This document shows positions 6,855 to 17,548 of a stretch of 36,684 nt of DNA, piece by piece. Source of the DNA: Actinomycetes bacterium. Its GTDB lineage: Bacteria; Actinomycetota; Acidimicrobiia; Acidimicrobiales; JABEUL01. The notes under the pieces were generated by a model, which ran no database searches, was not told where the DNA came from, and saw only the letters and a list, made by a program, of their open reading frames with translations. Location of the stretch: assembly GCA_021777355.1 (NCBI GenBank), contig JAJYDO010000024.1:1-36684 (forward strand), read 5' to 3'. Made by a program: the position numbers and the translations under genes. Within the stretch, counting starts at the first letter, position 1. Every line of letters starts with the position of its first letter.

Positions 6855-7577
6855 ATGGCAAGCGGAAAGAAAATAACTGACGCCCAGAAGCGATTCGACA
6901 AGATGGCCCATCACTCGCCTGCCGACGCAATTTCACTGGTAAAAGATCTTTCATTTGCCAAATTTGACGAAACCGTAGAAGTGGCCCTCCGATTGGGAGT
7001 GGATCCAAGGCGTGCAGACCAAATGCTTAGGGGTACCCTTTCACTGCCTTCTGGAACCGGAAAGACCGCCAAGGTGGCAGTCTTCGCTGCCGGAGACGAG
7101 GCAAATGAGGCCCGGCAAGCCGGAGCTGATTTTGTGGGTTCTGACGACTTGGTTTCAAAGGTTATGGACGAGGGATTCGTGGACTTCGACGTAGCCATTG
7201 CTACTCCTGACCTCATGGTCCAAGTGGGAAAATTGGGACGAGTTTTAGGTCCAAGAGGGCTCATGCCCAATCCAAAGACCGGCACTGTTACAACAGATAT
7301 TGCAAAAGCTGTACAGGAGTTCAAATCCGGAAGAGTTGAATATAGAACCGACAAAGTCGGAAACGTGCACGTTCGAATCGGAAAAGTGTCTTTTTCCGAA
7401 GCCGCCTTGCTGCAAAATTTCAGAGCGGTTATTGACGAGATAGTCCGTGTTAAACCGGCTGCGGCAAAAGGAAGGTACCTGAGATCCATAACTGTGTGTT
7501 CCACTATGGGACCCGGTGTAAAGGTGGATACTGCGCAAGCTAGAATTTCTGAGGAAGATTTGGAACTTAGCGCTTAA
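6855..7577 (+). CDS. rplA: 50S ribosomal protein L1 (uL1)
   Basis: L1 builds the mobile stalk that handles E-site tRNA and, in many bacteria, represses its own operon by binding mRNA. Motifs include [20 protein letters not shown] near residue 37 and the hinge-region [17 protein letters not shown]. The C-terminal part has GKVSF and [10 protein letters not shown] chose ATG 6855 (240 residues) over the TTG at 6849, which overlaps the rplK stop, because GAGAG at 6841-6845 is properly spaced only for the ATG. It is followed by the L10 leader. Confidence 0.96.
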   Translation: MASGKKITDAQKRFDKMAHHSPADAISLVKDLSFAKFDETVEVALRLGVDPRRADQMLRGTLSLPSGTGKTAKVAVFAAGDEANEARQAGADFVGSDDLVSKVMDEGFVDFDVAIATPDLMVQVGKLGRVLGPRGLMPNPKTGTVTTDIAKAVQEFKSGRVEYRTDKVGNVHVRIGKVSFSEAALLQNFRAVIDEIVRVKPAAAKGRYLRSITVCSTMGPGVKVDTAQARISEEDLELSA

Positions 7578-7598
7578 AGTTTAAATTTAATTTCGCAA

Positions 7599-7690
7599 AC
7601 CGAAGACCTTAGGTGGTACACCCTTAATAGTGAAAACATCCTGAGCAGGAAAGCATGCTTTCGAGACAGTTGAAACTGTCCCTCTTCGGT
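7599..7690 (+). promoter_or_regulatory. Ribosomal protein L10 leader (autoregulatory mRNA structure)
   Basis: The 138-nt gap between rplA and rplJ contains an outer helix, ACCGAAGA (7599-7606) with TCTTCGGT (7683-7690), perfect over 8 bp. It encloses shorter hairpins, such as GACAGTTGAAACTGTC. Position and outline fit the known L10 leader, which the L10-L7/L12 complex binds to repress rplJ-rplL. TGAGGAGG at 7701-7708 provides the rplJ ribosome site just after the closing helix. Confidence 0.85.
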
Positions 7691-7715
7691 CGGCAATTAC
7701 TGAGGAGGATAAATA

Positions 7716-8255
7716 ATGAAAAATGGAGACCCGAGACCCGAAAAGGTCTCACAGGTAGAAGAGATCGAGGGCAAACTTAGCAGTTCCTCAGGTGTTTTAT
7801 TCACCGAATACAGAGGATTGACTGTCTCCGAGATGGCCACTTTGAGACAAAATCTGGCTGAAGCCGGTGGCCACTATAAGGTATTTAAAAATACTCTCGT
7901 GAAAAGGGCGGCCGATAATCGGGGAATCCAAGGACTTGAAAGTATCCTCACCGGGCCAACAGCAATAGCTTTTGTCGAAGGGGACATTGTTGCAGTTGCA
8001 AAAGCACTCAAAGAGTTTTCACGGCAAAATTCCGCGCTGGTAGTTAAAGGCGCCTTGCTTGACCAGTCGCTTTTGACTCAGGCAGAAACTTCTCAATTGG
8101 CAGACGTGGCTCCTCGTGAAGAGCTTTTGGCTCGATTGGCCGGAGGCTTCCAGGCACCGGCAGCCAAGCTTGCAGGGCTGCTCCAGGCACTTCCAAGAGA
8201 TTTGGCTTACGGATTCTCGGCCCTAATTGAGAAAAAATCAAAAGAAGCAGCATAA
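7716..8255 (+). CDS. rplJ: 50S ribosomal protein L10 (uL10)
   Basis: L10 anchors the L7/L12 dimers of the ribosomal stalk to the L11 region. The 179-residue product has the N-terminal rRNA-binding domain with VLFTEYRGLTVSEMATLR (28-45), YKVFKNTLVKRA and GPTAIAF. A C-terminal helical tail (LLARLAGGFQAPAAKLAGLL onward) provides the L12 dimer sites. The ATG follows GAGGAGG. rplL begins 36 nt later; the preceding leader points to autogenous control. Confidence 0.97.
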   Translation: MKNGDPRPEKVSQVEEIEGKLSSSSGVLFTEYRGLTVSEMATLRQNLAEAGGHYKVFKNTLVKRAADNRGIQGLESILTGPTAIAFVEGDIVAVAKALKEFSRQNSALVVKGALLDQSLLTQAETSQLADVAPREELLARLAGGFQAPAAKLAGLLQALPRDLAYGFSALIEKKSKEAA

Positions 8256-8291
8256 AAAGTTTAATTAAGAAAGAAATATAGGAGAAAATTA

Positions 8292-8687
8292 ATGGCAACA
8301 ACAGAATTAACCAATGACGAGCTATTGGATGCAATCGGAAACATGACCGTATTGCGTCTCAGCGAATTCTTGAAAGAGTTTGAAGAGAAGTTTGGCGTTT
8401 CAGCCGCAGCCCCAGTGGCAGTGGCAGTGGCAGCAGGCCCAGGCGGCGGCGCTGATGCATCCCAAGAGGAAGAGCAAGATGAGTTTGATGTGATTCTTTC
8501 TAGTGCTGGCGAGAAGAAAATCCAGGTCATCAAGGAAGTTCGAACCTTGACCAGCCTAGGGTTGAAAGAGGCCAAAGATCTTGTGGACGCGGCTCCTAAG
8601 CCTGTTCTAGAGAAGGTTTCCAAGGCAGACGCGGAGAAGGCCAAGGCAGCACTTGAGGAAGCCGGGGCCACTGTAGAGCTTAAGTAA
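8292..8687 (+). CDS. rplL: 50S ribosomal protein L7/L12 (bL12)
   Basis: bL12 is the multicopy stalk protein that recruits and activates translational GTPases such as the EF-G and EF-Tu encoded downstream. The 131-residue protein has an N-terminal dimerisation domain (about 1-35) and an Ala/Gly-rich hinge (about 38-58) followed by an acidic patch. Its C-terminal domain contains [20 protein letters not shown] and ends [12 protein letters not shown]. The hinge plus acidic segment is a little longer than in many relatives. AGGAGA precedes the ATG. The 219-bp gap after it holds the rpoB promoter. Confidence 0.97.
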   Translation: MATTELTNDELLDAIGNMTVLRLSEFLKEFEEKFGVSAAAPVAVAVAAGPGGGADASQEEEQDEFDVILSSAGEKKIQVIKEVRTLTSLGLKEAKDLVDAAPKPVLEKVSKADAEKAKAALEEAGATVELK

Positions 8688-8765
8688 AGCCTTTAAGCGC
8701 GGTATCCTTGACTACAGGTTCAAAATGTCGTAATTTAGCCTTGTTGGCAGAATTTTTAGGTTCTG

Positions 8766-8794
8766 TTGACTGGTAGTACGCGAATCGGTATAAG
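8766..8794 (+). promoter_or_regulatory. Predicted promoter of rpoB-rpoC
   Basis: TTGACT (8766-8771) and TATAAG (8789-8794) are 17 bp apart, close to the vegetative sigma consensus. Transcription would start near 8801 and leave a leader of about 105 nt before rpoB, so rpoBC can be expressed apart from rplJ-rplL. Confidence 0.65.
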
Positions 8795-8800
8795 ATAGTG

Positions 8801-8861
8801 ATGTCGTGCTCGTCTTTTCACCGCGCCCCTGTGTTGGTTTGGTTAAAACGCGCCCCGACAT
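8801..8861 (+). promoter_or_regulatory. Candidate rpoB 5' leader structure
   Basis: ATGTCG (8801-8806), at the predicted transcript 5' end, is exactly complementary to CGACAT (8856-8861). The enclosed segment contains two direct copies of CGCGCCCC (8822-8829 and 8849-8856), 27 nt apart. Function unknown; it could stabilise the mRNA end or mediate attenuation. Confidence 0.35.
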
Positions 8862-8906
8862 AGTAAGTTTCAACAAAGTCCCATTTCGCCGTTCCGGAGG
8901 ATATCA

Positions 8907-11900
8907 GTGACCAATCGGTCCACCACTAGGCAACGTTATTCGTTTGCAAATTTAGATGAGGTTCAACCTCTTTCCAACCTGTTAGCTATTCAGCAAGACT
9001 CATTCAGATGGTTCCTTGAGGAAGGCTTAGCAGAAGCTTTCCGCGACCTGAGTCCGATTTCGGACTTCAGCGGGAAACTGAATTTAGTTCTGGATTTCGA
9101 TCCCAAGGATCCCGATCTTCAGCCACCGCCCAAGTTCACTATTGACCAGTGTAAAGAGAAGGACATGACGTATGCCGCGCCTATTTTTGTGCGCGCCACT
9201 TTTATGAACTCGGAAACCGGTGAGATTAAAGAGCAAACGGTGTTCATGGGAGATTTCCCAATGATGACCGCCAAGGGAACTTTTATCATCAACGGAACCG
9301 AACGTGTTGTTGTCAGTCAGCTGGTCCGATCCCCGGGAGTTTTGTTTCAACCTGGAAAAGATCTAAAAACAATTGTTACTTCGACAATTCACCCTTATCG
9401 AGGCGAGTGGATCGAACTTGACCTTGAGGACAAACCCTCAAAAGATCTCAGTGCAGGTGCAAGAGTTGCAAGAAAGAGGAGAGTTTCTCTTTTTGTCCTT
9501 CTTAAGGCTCTCGGTTACGGGGACAAGTCATTTCTGGAAAGTTTTGTAAGGCATTTTGATTTTCTGGCGCCGCAGTGGGAGAAAGAAAAGGAACTTTTCC
9601 CAACGCAAGATGACGCTCTTATGGAAGTCTTCAGAAGGGCAAGGCCCGGCGAGCCCATGTCAGTCGAAGCTGCTCGCGCATACTTTGAGAATGCATTTTT
9701 CTCCAACAAGCGCTATGACCTGACAAGAGTAGGGCGATACAAACTGAACCGCAAGCTGGGTCCTGAACTAGACAAGATAAGTCAAATTTTTAATGTCAGT
9801 CTTGACCGGCCGGACCCCGAGCAAAGTTTCTTGGCTAGAAGTGAAGTTTTGGCATCTGCTTGCTACATGTTGCATTTGGCAAATGGAGAGCCCGGCTACC
9901 GCTTAGACGACCAAGATCACTTTGCCAACCGAAGAATCAGAAGCGTTGGAGAATTAATCCAAAACCAGGTTCGAGTCGGACTGTCAAGAATGGAGAGGGT
10001 TGTTCGTGAGAGAATGACAACTCAGGATGTCGAGGCCATCACTCCTCAGTCTTTAATTAACGTGAGACCTGTCGTGGCCGCCATAAAAGAGTTCTTTGGC
10101 ACAAGCCAGTCGAGCCAGTTCATGGACCAACACAATCCGTTGTCGGGCCTTGCCCACAAGAGGCGTTTATCGGCTCTTGGACCGGGGGGTCTTTCACGTG
10201 AGCGTGCGGGATTTGAAGTTCGAGACGTCCACACATCCCACTACGGCCGCATGTGCCCAATCGAGACTCCTGAAGGCCCAAACATTGGACTCATTGGAGC
10301 CCTTGCTACATATGCTCGGGTAAACGACCATGGTTTTATTGAAACTCCTTACAGAAAAGTCGTGGATGGAAAAGTCACTGACAAGATTCATTGGCTGGCT
10401 GCCGACGAAGAAGAAGAGTACATTATTGCCCAGGCAAATGCTCCCTTGAAAGAAGACGGCACTTTTGCCCAGGAGAAAGTCCTCGTAAGAAGAGGACCTC
10501 AAGGAGCCGGTGTCAGGGTTGGCGCAGGTGCGACTTCATATGGCACCACCAGCGAAGTTGACTACGTTCCGGGTTCAGAAGTTGATCTTATGGATGTAAG
10601 TCCTAAGCAGATTGTTTCCGTTTCAACCGCCCTAATTCCATTCGTTGAGCACGACGACGCCAACAGAGCGCTTATGGGTGCCAACATGCAGAAGCAAGCT
10701 GTGCCGCTTTTGGTTCCCGAAGCCCCTTTTATCGGGACAGGCGTTGAAGCGAGAGCTGCAATTGATGCCGGTGAAGTACTCATCTCAGAAGGAAGAGGCA
10801 CAGTGGTTGAAGTCACTGGCGAGCACATTGCCATGGATTACGAAGAAGGTCAAAAGGGCAAGTTTGGCGCTCCCCTTCCCACTCGTGTCGTCTATCACTT
10901 AGAGAAGTTTCGACGTTCTAACCAAAACACCTGTATCAATTATAGAACTCTTGTTTCAGAGGGCCAAAAAGTTGTGCAAGGTGAAGTTTTGGCAGATGGC
11001 CCTGCTGTTCACGAAGGAGAGCTTGCCTTAGGAAAAAACCTTCTTGTTGCATTCATGCCTTGGGAAGGATACAACTACGAAGATGCCATAATTCTTTCTG
11101 AAAGATTGGTTAGAGACGACGTGCTTACTTCAATCCATATTGAAGAACACGAAGTGGATGCCAGAGACACCAAGCTCGGAACAGAAGAAATTACCCGGGA
11201 CATTCCAAATCTTTCGGAAGATATTTTGGCTGATTTGGATGAAAGAGGGATTATTCGAATCGGAGCTGAAGTTGACGCGGGCGACATTCTCGTAGGAAAA
11301 GTAACTCCAAAAGGTGAGACCGAACTAACTCCTGAAGAGAGGCTGCTTCGCGCAATTTTTGGCGAAAAAGCTCGTGACGTGAGAGATACGTCAATGAAAG
11401 TTCCTCACGGTGAATCAGGAACCGTAATTGATGTCAAAGTTTTCTCGAGGGAAGACGCGCATGAACTCCCGCCTGGTGTAAATCAGTTGGTCCGGGTATA
11501 TGTCGCGCAGAAGAGGAAGATTTCAGAGGGCGACAAGCTCGCAGGACGCCACGGAAACAAAGGTGTTATCTCAAAAATTCTTCCAATTGCCGAAATGCCT
11601 TATTTGGAAGACGGAACTCCGGTAGATATTATTTTGAATCCCCTTGGTGTACCGAGCCGAATGAATGTCGGCCAGGTTCTTGAATCTCATCTTGGCTACC
11701 TTGCCCGTTGGGGTTGGAATGGCGACGGAAATAAAGACACCGATGTCGAGACAGCAAATTCTAATAAGACCAGACCTAGGACAAAGCCCGGAAGATGGAT
11801 CGCTACCCCCGTATTTGACGGAGCCCACTGGGACGAAGAAGAAGAAGCTGGAAAGCACCCAACCATACAGCAAGCATTTGACAAAATGAACACTGACGGT

Positions 11901-12476
11901 GCAAACGGCAAAAGGCTTGTGGGAAGAGAGGGAAAGGTCACTTTATACGACGGCCGGACCGGTTTTCCCTACGACAATCCTGTGAGTGTTGGATACATGT
12001 ACATTCTTAAACTCGCCCACTTGGTAGATGACAAGATTCACGCCAGGTCAACCGGACCTTACTCCATGATTACTCAACAGCCACTAGGTGGGAAAGCCCA
12101 GTTTGGCGGCCAAAGATTTGGTGAGATGGAAGTTTGGGCTCTGGAAGCCTACGGTGCGGCATATGCCCTTCAAGAGTTGTTAACCATCAAGTCCGATGAT
12201 GTATTGGGCAGGGTAAAGGTTTATGAAGCAATTGTGAAGGGCGAGAATATTCCCGAGCCCGGAATTCCGGAGAGTTTCAAGGTTTTGATCAAGGAAATGC
12301 AATCTCTTTGTCTGGACGTTGAAGTTCTCTCGAGAAGCGGCGAAGAAATATATATGCGTGAGTTTGACGAAGATGTTTATCGCACTACCGAAGAACTTGG
12401 CATTGACATATCACGCCCCGAGAGAGGCTCTGATGACGACGAAGATCGTAAAGTAGCTGAAAGGAGGATGTCGTAA
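8907..12476 (+). CDS. rpoB: DNA-directed RNA polymerase subunit beta
   Basis: The 1189-residue product matches the actinobacterial beta subunit along its length, with no frameshift seen. The rifamycin region spans about residues 398-424 (GTSQSSQF... HKRRLSALG). It keeps the wild-type Asp, His and Ser at the main resistance positions but has S402 for E. coli L511, H409 for N518 and A416 for T525. Later landmarks are [44 protein letters not shown] and [21 protein letters not shown]. The GTG start follows CGGAGGATAT. The stop shares one base with the rpoC ATG (TAATG), so translation is coupled. Confidence 0.98.
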   Translation: MTNRSTTRQRYSFANLDEVQPLSNLLAIQQDSFRWFLEEGLAEAFRDLSPISDFSGKLNLVLDFDPKDPDLQPPPKFTIDQCKEKDMTYAAPIFVRATFMNSETGEIKEQTVFMGDFPMMTAKGTFIINGTERVVVSQLVRSPGVLFQPGKDLKTIVTSTIHPYRGEWIELDLEDKPSKDLSAGARVARKRRVSLFVLLKALGYGDKSFLESFVRHFDFLAPQWEKEKELFPTQDDALMEVFRRARPGEPMSVEAARAYFENAFFSNKRYDLTRVGRYKLNRKLGPELDKISQIFNVSLDRPDPEQSFLARSEVLASACYMLHLANGEPGYRLDDQDHFANRRIRSVGELIQNQVRVGLSRMERVVRERMTTQDVEAITPQSLINVRPVVAAIKEFFGTSQSSQFMDQHNPLSGLAHKRRLSALGPGGLSRERAGFEVRDVHTSHYGRMCPIETPEGPNIGLIGALATYARVNDHGFIETPYRKVVDGKVTDKIHWLAADEEEEYIIAQANAPLKEDGTFAQEKVLVRRGPQGAGVRVGAGATSYGTTSEVDYVPGSEVDLMDVSPKQIVSVSTALIPFVEHDDANRALMGANMQKQAVPLLVPEAPFIGTGVEARAAIDAGEVLISEGRGTVVEVTGEHIAMDYEEGQKGKFGAPLPTRVVYHLEKFRRSNQNTCINYRTLVSEGQKVVQGEVLADGPAVHEGELALGKNLLVAFMPWEGYNYEDAIILSERLVRDDVLTSIHIEEHEVDARDTKLGTEEITRDIPNLSEDILADLDERGIIRIGAEVDAGDILVGKVTPKGETELTPEERLLRAIFGEKARDVRDTSMKVPHGESGTVIDVKVFSREDAHELPPGVNQLVRVYVAQKRKISEGDKLAGRHGNKGVISKILPIAEMPYLEDGTPVDIILNPLGVPSRMNVGQVLESHLGYLARWGWNGDGNKDTDVETANSNKTRPRTKPGRWIATPVFDGAHWDEEEEAGKHPTIQQAFDKMNTDGANGKRLVGREGKVTLYDGRTGFPYDNPVSVGYMYILKLAHLVDDKIHARSTGPYSMITQQPLGGKAQFGGQRFGEMEVWALEAYGAAYALQELLTIKSDDVLGRVKVYEAIVKGENIPEPGIPESFKVLIKEMQSLCLDVEVLSRSGEEIYMREFDEDVYRTTEELGIDISRPERGSDDDEDRKVAERRMS

Positions 12477-15400
12477 TGGTGGATATGGTTGATAGGACTC
12501 CTCGTCCAGAGTCATTTGTTCGAAAAGAGCGAGCTGATAAAGGACGCAAATCAATTGATGTAAACAGCTTTGATCAGTTGAGAATCGGACTCGCGACGTC
12601 TGAGGCAATAAGAATGTGGTCAAGTGGTGAGGTCAAAAAGCCTGAAACCATTAACTACAGGACTCTTAGGCCGGAAAAAGACGGGCTTTTCTGCGAGAAG
12701 ATTTTTGGTCCCACCAAGGACTGGGAGTGTTACTGCGGAAAATACAAGCGGGTCAGGTTCAAAGGAATTATCTGTGAGCGATGTGGCGTTGAAGTAACGC
12801 GCTCGAAAGTACGTCGTGAGCGAATGGGCCATATCGAACTTGCAGCTCCCGTAGTTCATATTTGGTACTTGAGAGGAACTCGGTCTTGGTTGGCTTATCT
12901 TTTGATGGGTACCGAGGTCCGTGAGGAGCTAAAAGCAAAGCAGCTTGAGAAAGTTATTTACTTTGCCGCGAATATGGTCACTTTTGTAGATGAAGAAAAG
13001 AGACACCAGGATCTGCCAAGTCTTGAGGCGGAACTGCTTGAAGAGATATCCGAAATCGAGCGCAGCCGAGACGTGGAGATTGACAAGAAGTTCAAAGCCA
13101 GTGAAGCTGAACTAGCTCAACTCGAAGCAGAGGGTGCCAAAGACGCTGAAATAAAGGCCAGGCAAAGAAACCTCGAAAAAGAAGTGACTTCCATAAGGGA
13201 ACGGGCAGCCGAAGATATTGAACTTGCCAGAAATGGCTTTGAGGAGTTCCGAAATCTATTTGCCAGAAGAATAATTGAGGACGAGTCGCTTTGGCGCGAG
13301 TTAAAAATGCGCTATTCCGATTACTTTGAAGGCGGGATGGGCGCAGAAGCCATTTTGGATCTTATTGACCGTCTTGACTTTGACGAAGAGGAGATTAAGC
13401 TTCGCGCTGCAATTGACCCGATTGAAGGCAAGAGGCCTCTGTCGGTTCAGAGAAAGCAAAAGGCCATCAAGAGATTGAAAATTGTCTCAGCCTTCAACAG
13501 AAGAAATGAAGACGGCAATCGAGCCAATGATCCTAGGGCCATGATCTTAGAGGCAGTTCCGGTGATCCCTCCTGATCTCCGACCAATGGTGCAGCTTGAA
13601 GGTGGCAGATTTGCTACTTCTGACCTCAACGATTTATACCGAAGAGTAATTAACAGGAATAATCGTCTCAAGAGACTATTGGACTTAGGTGCTCCAGACA
13701 TCATTATAAATAATGAAAAAAGGATGCTCCAAGAAGCAGTCGATGCACTCTTTGACAACGGTCGTCGCGGCAAGCCCGTAGCAGGACCGGGAAACAGGCC
13801 GCTAAAGAGCCTTTCAGATATGTTGAAAGGCAAGCAAGGTCGTTTCCGTCAAAACCTGTTAGGAAAGCGTGTTGACTACTCGGGAAGATCAGTAATTGTT
13901 GTTGGACCGACACTAAAACTTCACCAGTGCGGACTTCCAAAGCAAATGGCGCTTGAGCTATTCAAGCCTTTTGTGATGAAACAACTTGTAGACACGGCAA
14001 TTGCCCAGAACATTAAGTCGGCAAAGAGAATGGTCGAGAGGCGAAGGCCTCAAGTTTGGGATGTCTTGGAAGAGGTTATTAAAGAACACCCCGTGCTTCT
14101 AAACAGAGCGCCAACTCTTCACAGATTAGGTATTCAGGCATTTGAACCAATATTGATTGAAGGTAAAGCCATCCAAATTCACCCGCTCGTTTGTACGGCA
14201 TTTAATGCCGACTTCGACGGTGACCAGATGGCAGTTCACTTGCCCCTTTCAGCTGAAGCCCAAGCCGAGGCGCGTATTTTGATGCTCAGTGCGCACAACA
14301 TACTTTCACCCGCCACAGGCAGGCCGATTACCGTTCCTACCCTGGACATGGTTTTTGGAATTTATTACCTGACTCTCATGAAAGAAGGCGCCAAAGGCGA
14401 AGGAAGAGTGTTTAGGCATCTCTTTGAGGTCGAGGCTGCTCTGGCTGAAGGCGACCTTGAGATTCATGCGAAAATAAAGCTGAGGCCAGGACCTGAGGGT
14501 CTAAGAGTTCACCAGCTGCCAAGGCATCCTGGGAAATCCTACTGGGTCGTTGGTGAAGGCGAAGAACAAGAGGAAGAGAAACTTGGACCTACAAGTTCTC
14601 CAAGTGCATACCTCTATCCGGTGGAAGTGGGCGAGGAGATTGAAACGACTGCAGGGCGATTGCTGTTCAACACGGCAATGCCCGAAGGATTTAGATATGT
14701 AAATACCATTGTCGGCAAGAGGCATACTCCAATTGGCTCAATAGTTGAAGAGCTTGCAGCCAGTTATCCTAAAGCAACAGTAGCGGCGAGTTTGGACCGC
14801 ATCAAGAGCTTGGGCTTCAGGTATGCTGCTCAGTCCGGATTGACGTTTTCAATTGCAGACGTTCGAACTCCAAGTGACAAGAGCGAGATTCTGGATCGTT
14901 ATGAAAAGGAAGCTGAAAAAGCCGAGAGCCAGTTCAAGCGAGGAATTTTGACTGACGATGAGCGTCGCCAGAAAGAAATTGAAATCTGGACTTCGGCTAC
15001 CAGCGAAGTGGGAAGGGCAATGGAGAAATCACTTGCGTCCCAGGCTTTCAACCCTCTGAACATGATGGTTGATTCCGGCGCAAGAGGTAATCCTCAACAG
15101 ATCAGGCAGATTGCCGGAATGAAAGGGCTTGTGTCAAACCCTCGAGGCGAGATGATCCCAAGACCGATTAAATCTTCATTCCGTGAAGGTCTCTCGGTTC
15201 TGGAATACTTCATTTCAACTCACGGAGCCAGAAAAGGTTTGGCCGACACTGCTCTTAGAACCGCTGACTCGGGTTACTTGACAAGAAGGCTGGTTGACGT
15301 CGCCCAAGAGTTGATTATTAGGGAACTCGACTGTGGTTCGACCCGAGGCATATGGATTGATGATTTCATCCAAGATGAGGGCTCAAGACGCTCTTATCTT

Positions 15401-16561
15401 GAAACCAGAGCCTATGGGCGACTTGTAGCTGAAGGCTTCAAGCTCGCCAGCGGCGAGTCAATTGAGGCCGGAACTCTTTTGACAGATGAAGTTGTGGCAC
15501 GAATTGTTGCAGATCCAGATGTCACAAGAGTGAGGACCAGGTCAGTACTAACGTGTGAAGCAATTCATGGCGTTTGTGCGGCTTGCTATGGTCTCTCACT
15601 TGCCACAGGAAGGCTCATTGAGATGGGCGAAGCTGTCGGAGTAATTGCCGCGCAATCAATTGGAGAGCCCGGAACCCAGCTGACTATGCGTACTTTCCAC
15701 ACAGGTGGCGTTGCCGGTGAAGACATTACTCACGGTCTCCCACGTGTAGTTGAACTTTTTGAAGCAAGGACGCCAAAGGGTGCTGCCATAATGGCCAGCT
15801 TCTCTGGAATCGTCTATGTCGAAGAAGGCGAAAATGGCGCAAGGCAGATTAAGCTGGTTGGAGACGACGGAACCGAGGAAGTGTTTGTTGTTGCTCCTCG
15901 TGCACACCTCGAGGTTTCAAATGCCAAGGAGATTTCAGCCGGAGACTCCATTGTTGAAGGTCCGAAGGATCCAAAGGAGCTTCTTGAAATCAAGGGTGTC
16001 CGTGACACTCAACAGTATTTGGTAGCCGAAGTACAAAAGGTATATCGAGACCAAGGTGTGTCGATCCACGACAAGCACATTGAGCTCATTGTCCGTCAAA
16101 TGCTTAGGAGAGTTTCCGTAGTCGAACCTGGAGATTCAAGCTTTTTGCCCGGTGAGCGGGTGGATGCCAGGCGCTTTACCGAAGTCAACCGTACTTTGGT
16201 CCAAGACGGCAAGAAGCCTGCTGAGGCAAGGCCGGAACTTATGGGTATTACCAAAGCTTCGCTTGCTACAGATTCATGGCTAAGTGCCGCATCCTTCCAA
16301 GAAACTACAAGAGTTTTGACTGAAGCTGCGATTGAAGGCCGGTCAGACCAGTTATTTGGTTTGAAGGAGAACATTATTATTGGTAAGCTAATACCGGCAG
16401 GGTCTGGGGTAAGGCAGTATCGCGATATTGCCGTCGAGGCCCCCGAAGCTCAGCATATGACTTACTGGAGTTCTGAAAACGAAGGTGGAGCAGCTGACAA
16501 CCTGGCCGCTTGGCTCCGAGATATTGGGAGCAGCGAGCGAATCTGGGGCAGCGAGCCTTAG
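12476..16561 (+). CDS. rpoC: DNA-directed RNA polymerase subunit beta'
   Basis: The 1361-residue product carries the catalytic NADFDGD motif at 577-583, whose three Asp bind the active-site magnesium. Zinc site 1 is C85, C87, C100 and C103; zinc site 2 is C953, C1027, C1034 and C1037. A charged coiled-coil insertion at about residues 183-270 is typical of actinobacterial beta'. The trigger-loop region includes [16 protein letters not shown]. The start ATG is preceded by GGAGG; a second ATG three codons later is possible. It is slightly longer than mycobacterial homologues, partly because of a divergent, Glu-rich segment around residues 690-720. Confidence 0.98.
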   Translation: MVDMVDRTPRPESFVRKERADKGRKSIDVNSFDQLRIGLATSEAIRMWSSGEVKKPETINYRTLRPEKDGLFCEKIFGPTKDWECYCGKYKRVRFKGIICERCGVEVTRSKVRRERMGHIELAAPVVHIWYLRGTRSWLAYLLMGTEVREELKAKQLEKVIYFAANMVTFVDEEKRHQDLPSLEAELLEEISEIERSRDVEIDKKFKASEAELAQLEAEGAKDAEIKARQRNLEKEVTSIRERAAEDIELARNGFEEFRNLFARRIIEDESLWRELKMRYSDYFEGGMGAEAILDLIDRLDFDEEEIKLRAAIDPIEGKRPLSVQRKQKAIKRLKIVSAFNRRNEDGNRANDPRAMILEAVPVIPPDLRPMVQLEGGRFATSDLNDLYRRVINRNNRLKRLLDLGAPDIIINNEKRMLQEAVDALFDNGRRGKPVAGPGNRPLKSLSDMLKGKQGRFRQNLLGKRVDYSGRSVIVVGPTLKLHQCGLPKQMALELFKPFVMKQLVDTAIAQNIKSAKRMVERRRPQVWDVLEEVIKEHPVLLNRAPTLHRLGIQAFEPILIEGKAIQIHPLVCTAFNADFDGDQMAVHLPLSAEAQAEARILMLSAHNILSPATGRPITVPTLDMVFGIYYLTLMKEGAKGEGRVFRHLFEVEAALAEGDLEIHAKIKLRPGPEGLRVHQLPRHPGKSYWVVGEGEEQEEEKLGPTSSPSAYLYPVEVGEEIETTAGRLLFNTAMPEGFRYVNTIVGKRHTPIGSIVEELAASYPKATVAASLDRIKSLGFRYAAQSGLTFSIADVRTPSDKSEILDRYEKEAEKAESQFKRGILTDDERRQKEIEIWTSATSEVGRAMEKSLASQAFNPLNMMVDSGARGNPQQIRQIAGMKGLVSNPRGEMIPRPIKSSFREGLSVLEYFISTHGARKGLADTALRTADSGYLTRRLVDVAQELIIRELDCGSTRGIWIDDFIQDEGSRRSYLETRAYGRLVAEGFKLASGESIEAGTLLTDEVVARIVADPDVTRVRTRSVLTCEAIHGVCAACYGLSLATGRLIEMGEAVGVIAAQSIGEPGTQLTMRTFHTGGVAGEDITHGLPRVVELFEARTPKGAAIMASFSGIVYVEEGENGARQIKLVGDDGTEEVFVVAPRAHLEVSNAKEISAGDSIVEGPKDPKELLEIKGVRDTQQYLVAEVQKVYRDQGVSIHDKHIELIVRQMLRRVSVVEPGDSSFLPGERVDARRFTEVNRTLVQDGKKPAEARPELMGITKASLATDSWLSAASFQETTRVLTEAAIEGRSDQLFGLKENIIIGKLIPAGSGVRQYRDIAVEAPEAQHMTYWSSENEGGAADNLAAWLRDIGSSERIWGSEP

Positions 16562-16591
16562 GAAATGCTCGGATATGAACAGAAAAACACT

Positions 16592-16630
16592 GGACGGAAT
16601 TTGATCTTGATTGAGGTCAAAATTTCCGCC
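16592..16630 (+). promoter_or_regulatory. Imperfect hairpin in the rpoC-rpsL gap
   Basis: GGACGGAATTTGA (16592-16604) pairs, with single-base bulges, to TCAAAATTTCCGCC (16617-16630). No T-tract follows, so it is not a classical terminator. It lies 20 nt before the rpsL start and could be a leader element of the str genes or an RNA-processing site. Function is inferred from position only. Confidence 0.35.
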
Positions 16631-16650
16631 CCGAATTAGAGAGGTCAACT

Positions 16651-17022
16651 GTGCCTACAATCTCACAGCTCGTCCGTAAAGGTCGAGCTTCGAAACTGAC
16701 AAAGACGAAGACGCCGGCACTAAAAGGTGCCCCGCAGAGGCGAGGCGTTTGCACGCGTGTGTTCACGCATACGCCTAAAAAACCAAACTCCGCCCTGAGA
16801 AAGGTTGCAAGGGTCCGACTCACCAGTGGGGTTGAAGTCACCGCTTACATCCCAGGCGTCGGCCACAACTTGCAGGAGCACTCAATTGTGTTGGTGCGTG
16901 GCGGCCGTGTAAAAGACTTGCCTGGCGTTCGCTACAAGATAGTTCGAGGAGCTTTAGACACTTCCGGTGTTCGTGACCGGGCACAGGCCAGAAGCCGCTA
17001 TGGAGCAAAGAAGGAATCATAA
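16651..17022 (+). CDS. rpsL: 30S ribosomal protein S12 (uS12)
   Basis: S12 sits at the decoding site and governs accuracy. The 123-residue product has the conserved [13 protein letters not shown] loop (41-53) with K43, and [12 protein letters not shown] (84-95) with K88 and D89. These are the wild-type, streptomycin-sensitive residues. GTG start with GAGAGG about 6 nt upstream. It heads the str group; its last base is the first base of the rpsG ATG. Confidence 0.97.
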   Translation: MPTISQLVRKGRASKLTKTKTPALKGAPQRRGVCTRVFTHTPKKPNSALRKVARVRLTSGVEVTAYIPGVGHNLQEHSIVLVRGGRVKDLPGVRYKIVRGALDTSGVRDRAQARSRYGAKKES

Positions 17023-17492
17023 TGCCAAGAAACGGAGCCCCGCCAAGACGAGAGTTAACCCCTGACCCGGTTTATAACTCCATTACTGTTACCCAGTTGG
17101 TAAATAAGGTGCTTTCCAGAGGAAAGAGAACGCTTGCTGAGCGAATTGTTCATTCAGCACTTGAAATTGTTGAAACCAAAACCGAAGGCGACCCATTAAC
17201 TGTCTTGAAACGTGCACTTGAGCACACTCGGCCAGAATTGGAAGTAAGAAGCCGAAGAGTGGGCGGTGCCACTTATCAGGTCCCGGTTGAAGTCAGGCCC
17301 AGAAGGGCGACGACTCTTTCAATAAGATGGCTTGTCGGCTATGCGAAACAGCGTCGTGAGAAAACTATGGCACTGCGCTTAGCCGCCGAGATCATGGATG
17401 CGGCCAACGGAGTTGGCAATGCAGTCAAAAGGCGTGAGGATATGCACAAAATGGCCGAGTCCAACAAGGCATTTGCTCACTATAGATGGTAA
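17022..17492 (+). CDS. rpsG: 30S ribosomal protein S7 (uS7)
   Basis: S7 nucleates assembly of the 30S head and contacts E-site tRNA. The 156-residue length is standard, with [16 protein letters not shown] near residue 17, [16 protein letters not shown] near 79 and the C-terminal [19 protein letters not shown]. The ATG overlaps the rpsL stop by one base (TAATG). In other bacteria S7 can repress its own operon by binding mRNA; no such site is evident here because the rpsL-rpsG gap is absent. Confidence 0.97.
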   Translation: MPRNGAPPRRELTPDPVYNSITVTQLVNKVLSRGKRTLAERIVHSALEIVETKTEGDPLTVLKRALEHTRPELEVRSRRVGGATYQVPVEVRPRRATTLSIRWLVGYAKQRREKTMALRLAAEIMDAANGVGNAVKRREDMHKMAESNKAFAHYRW

Positions 17493-17548
17493 ATCGGTAG
17501 TTATAAAATCGCGCCAGTTACGAAGTAGAGAAAACGAGAATTTTTTAG

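Noticed and set aside
6911-7504. 197-residue antisense frame over rplA
   Set aside because: A shadow of a highly biased conserved gene; no homologous motif and no start signals.
16651-17022. Streptomycin-resistance changes in S12
   Set aside because: K43 and K88 are the wild-type residues.
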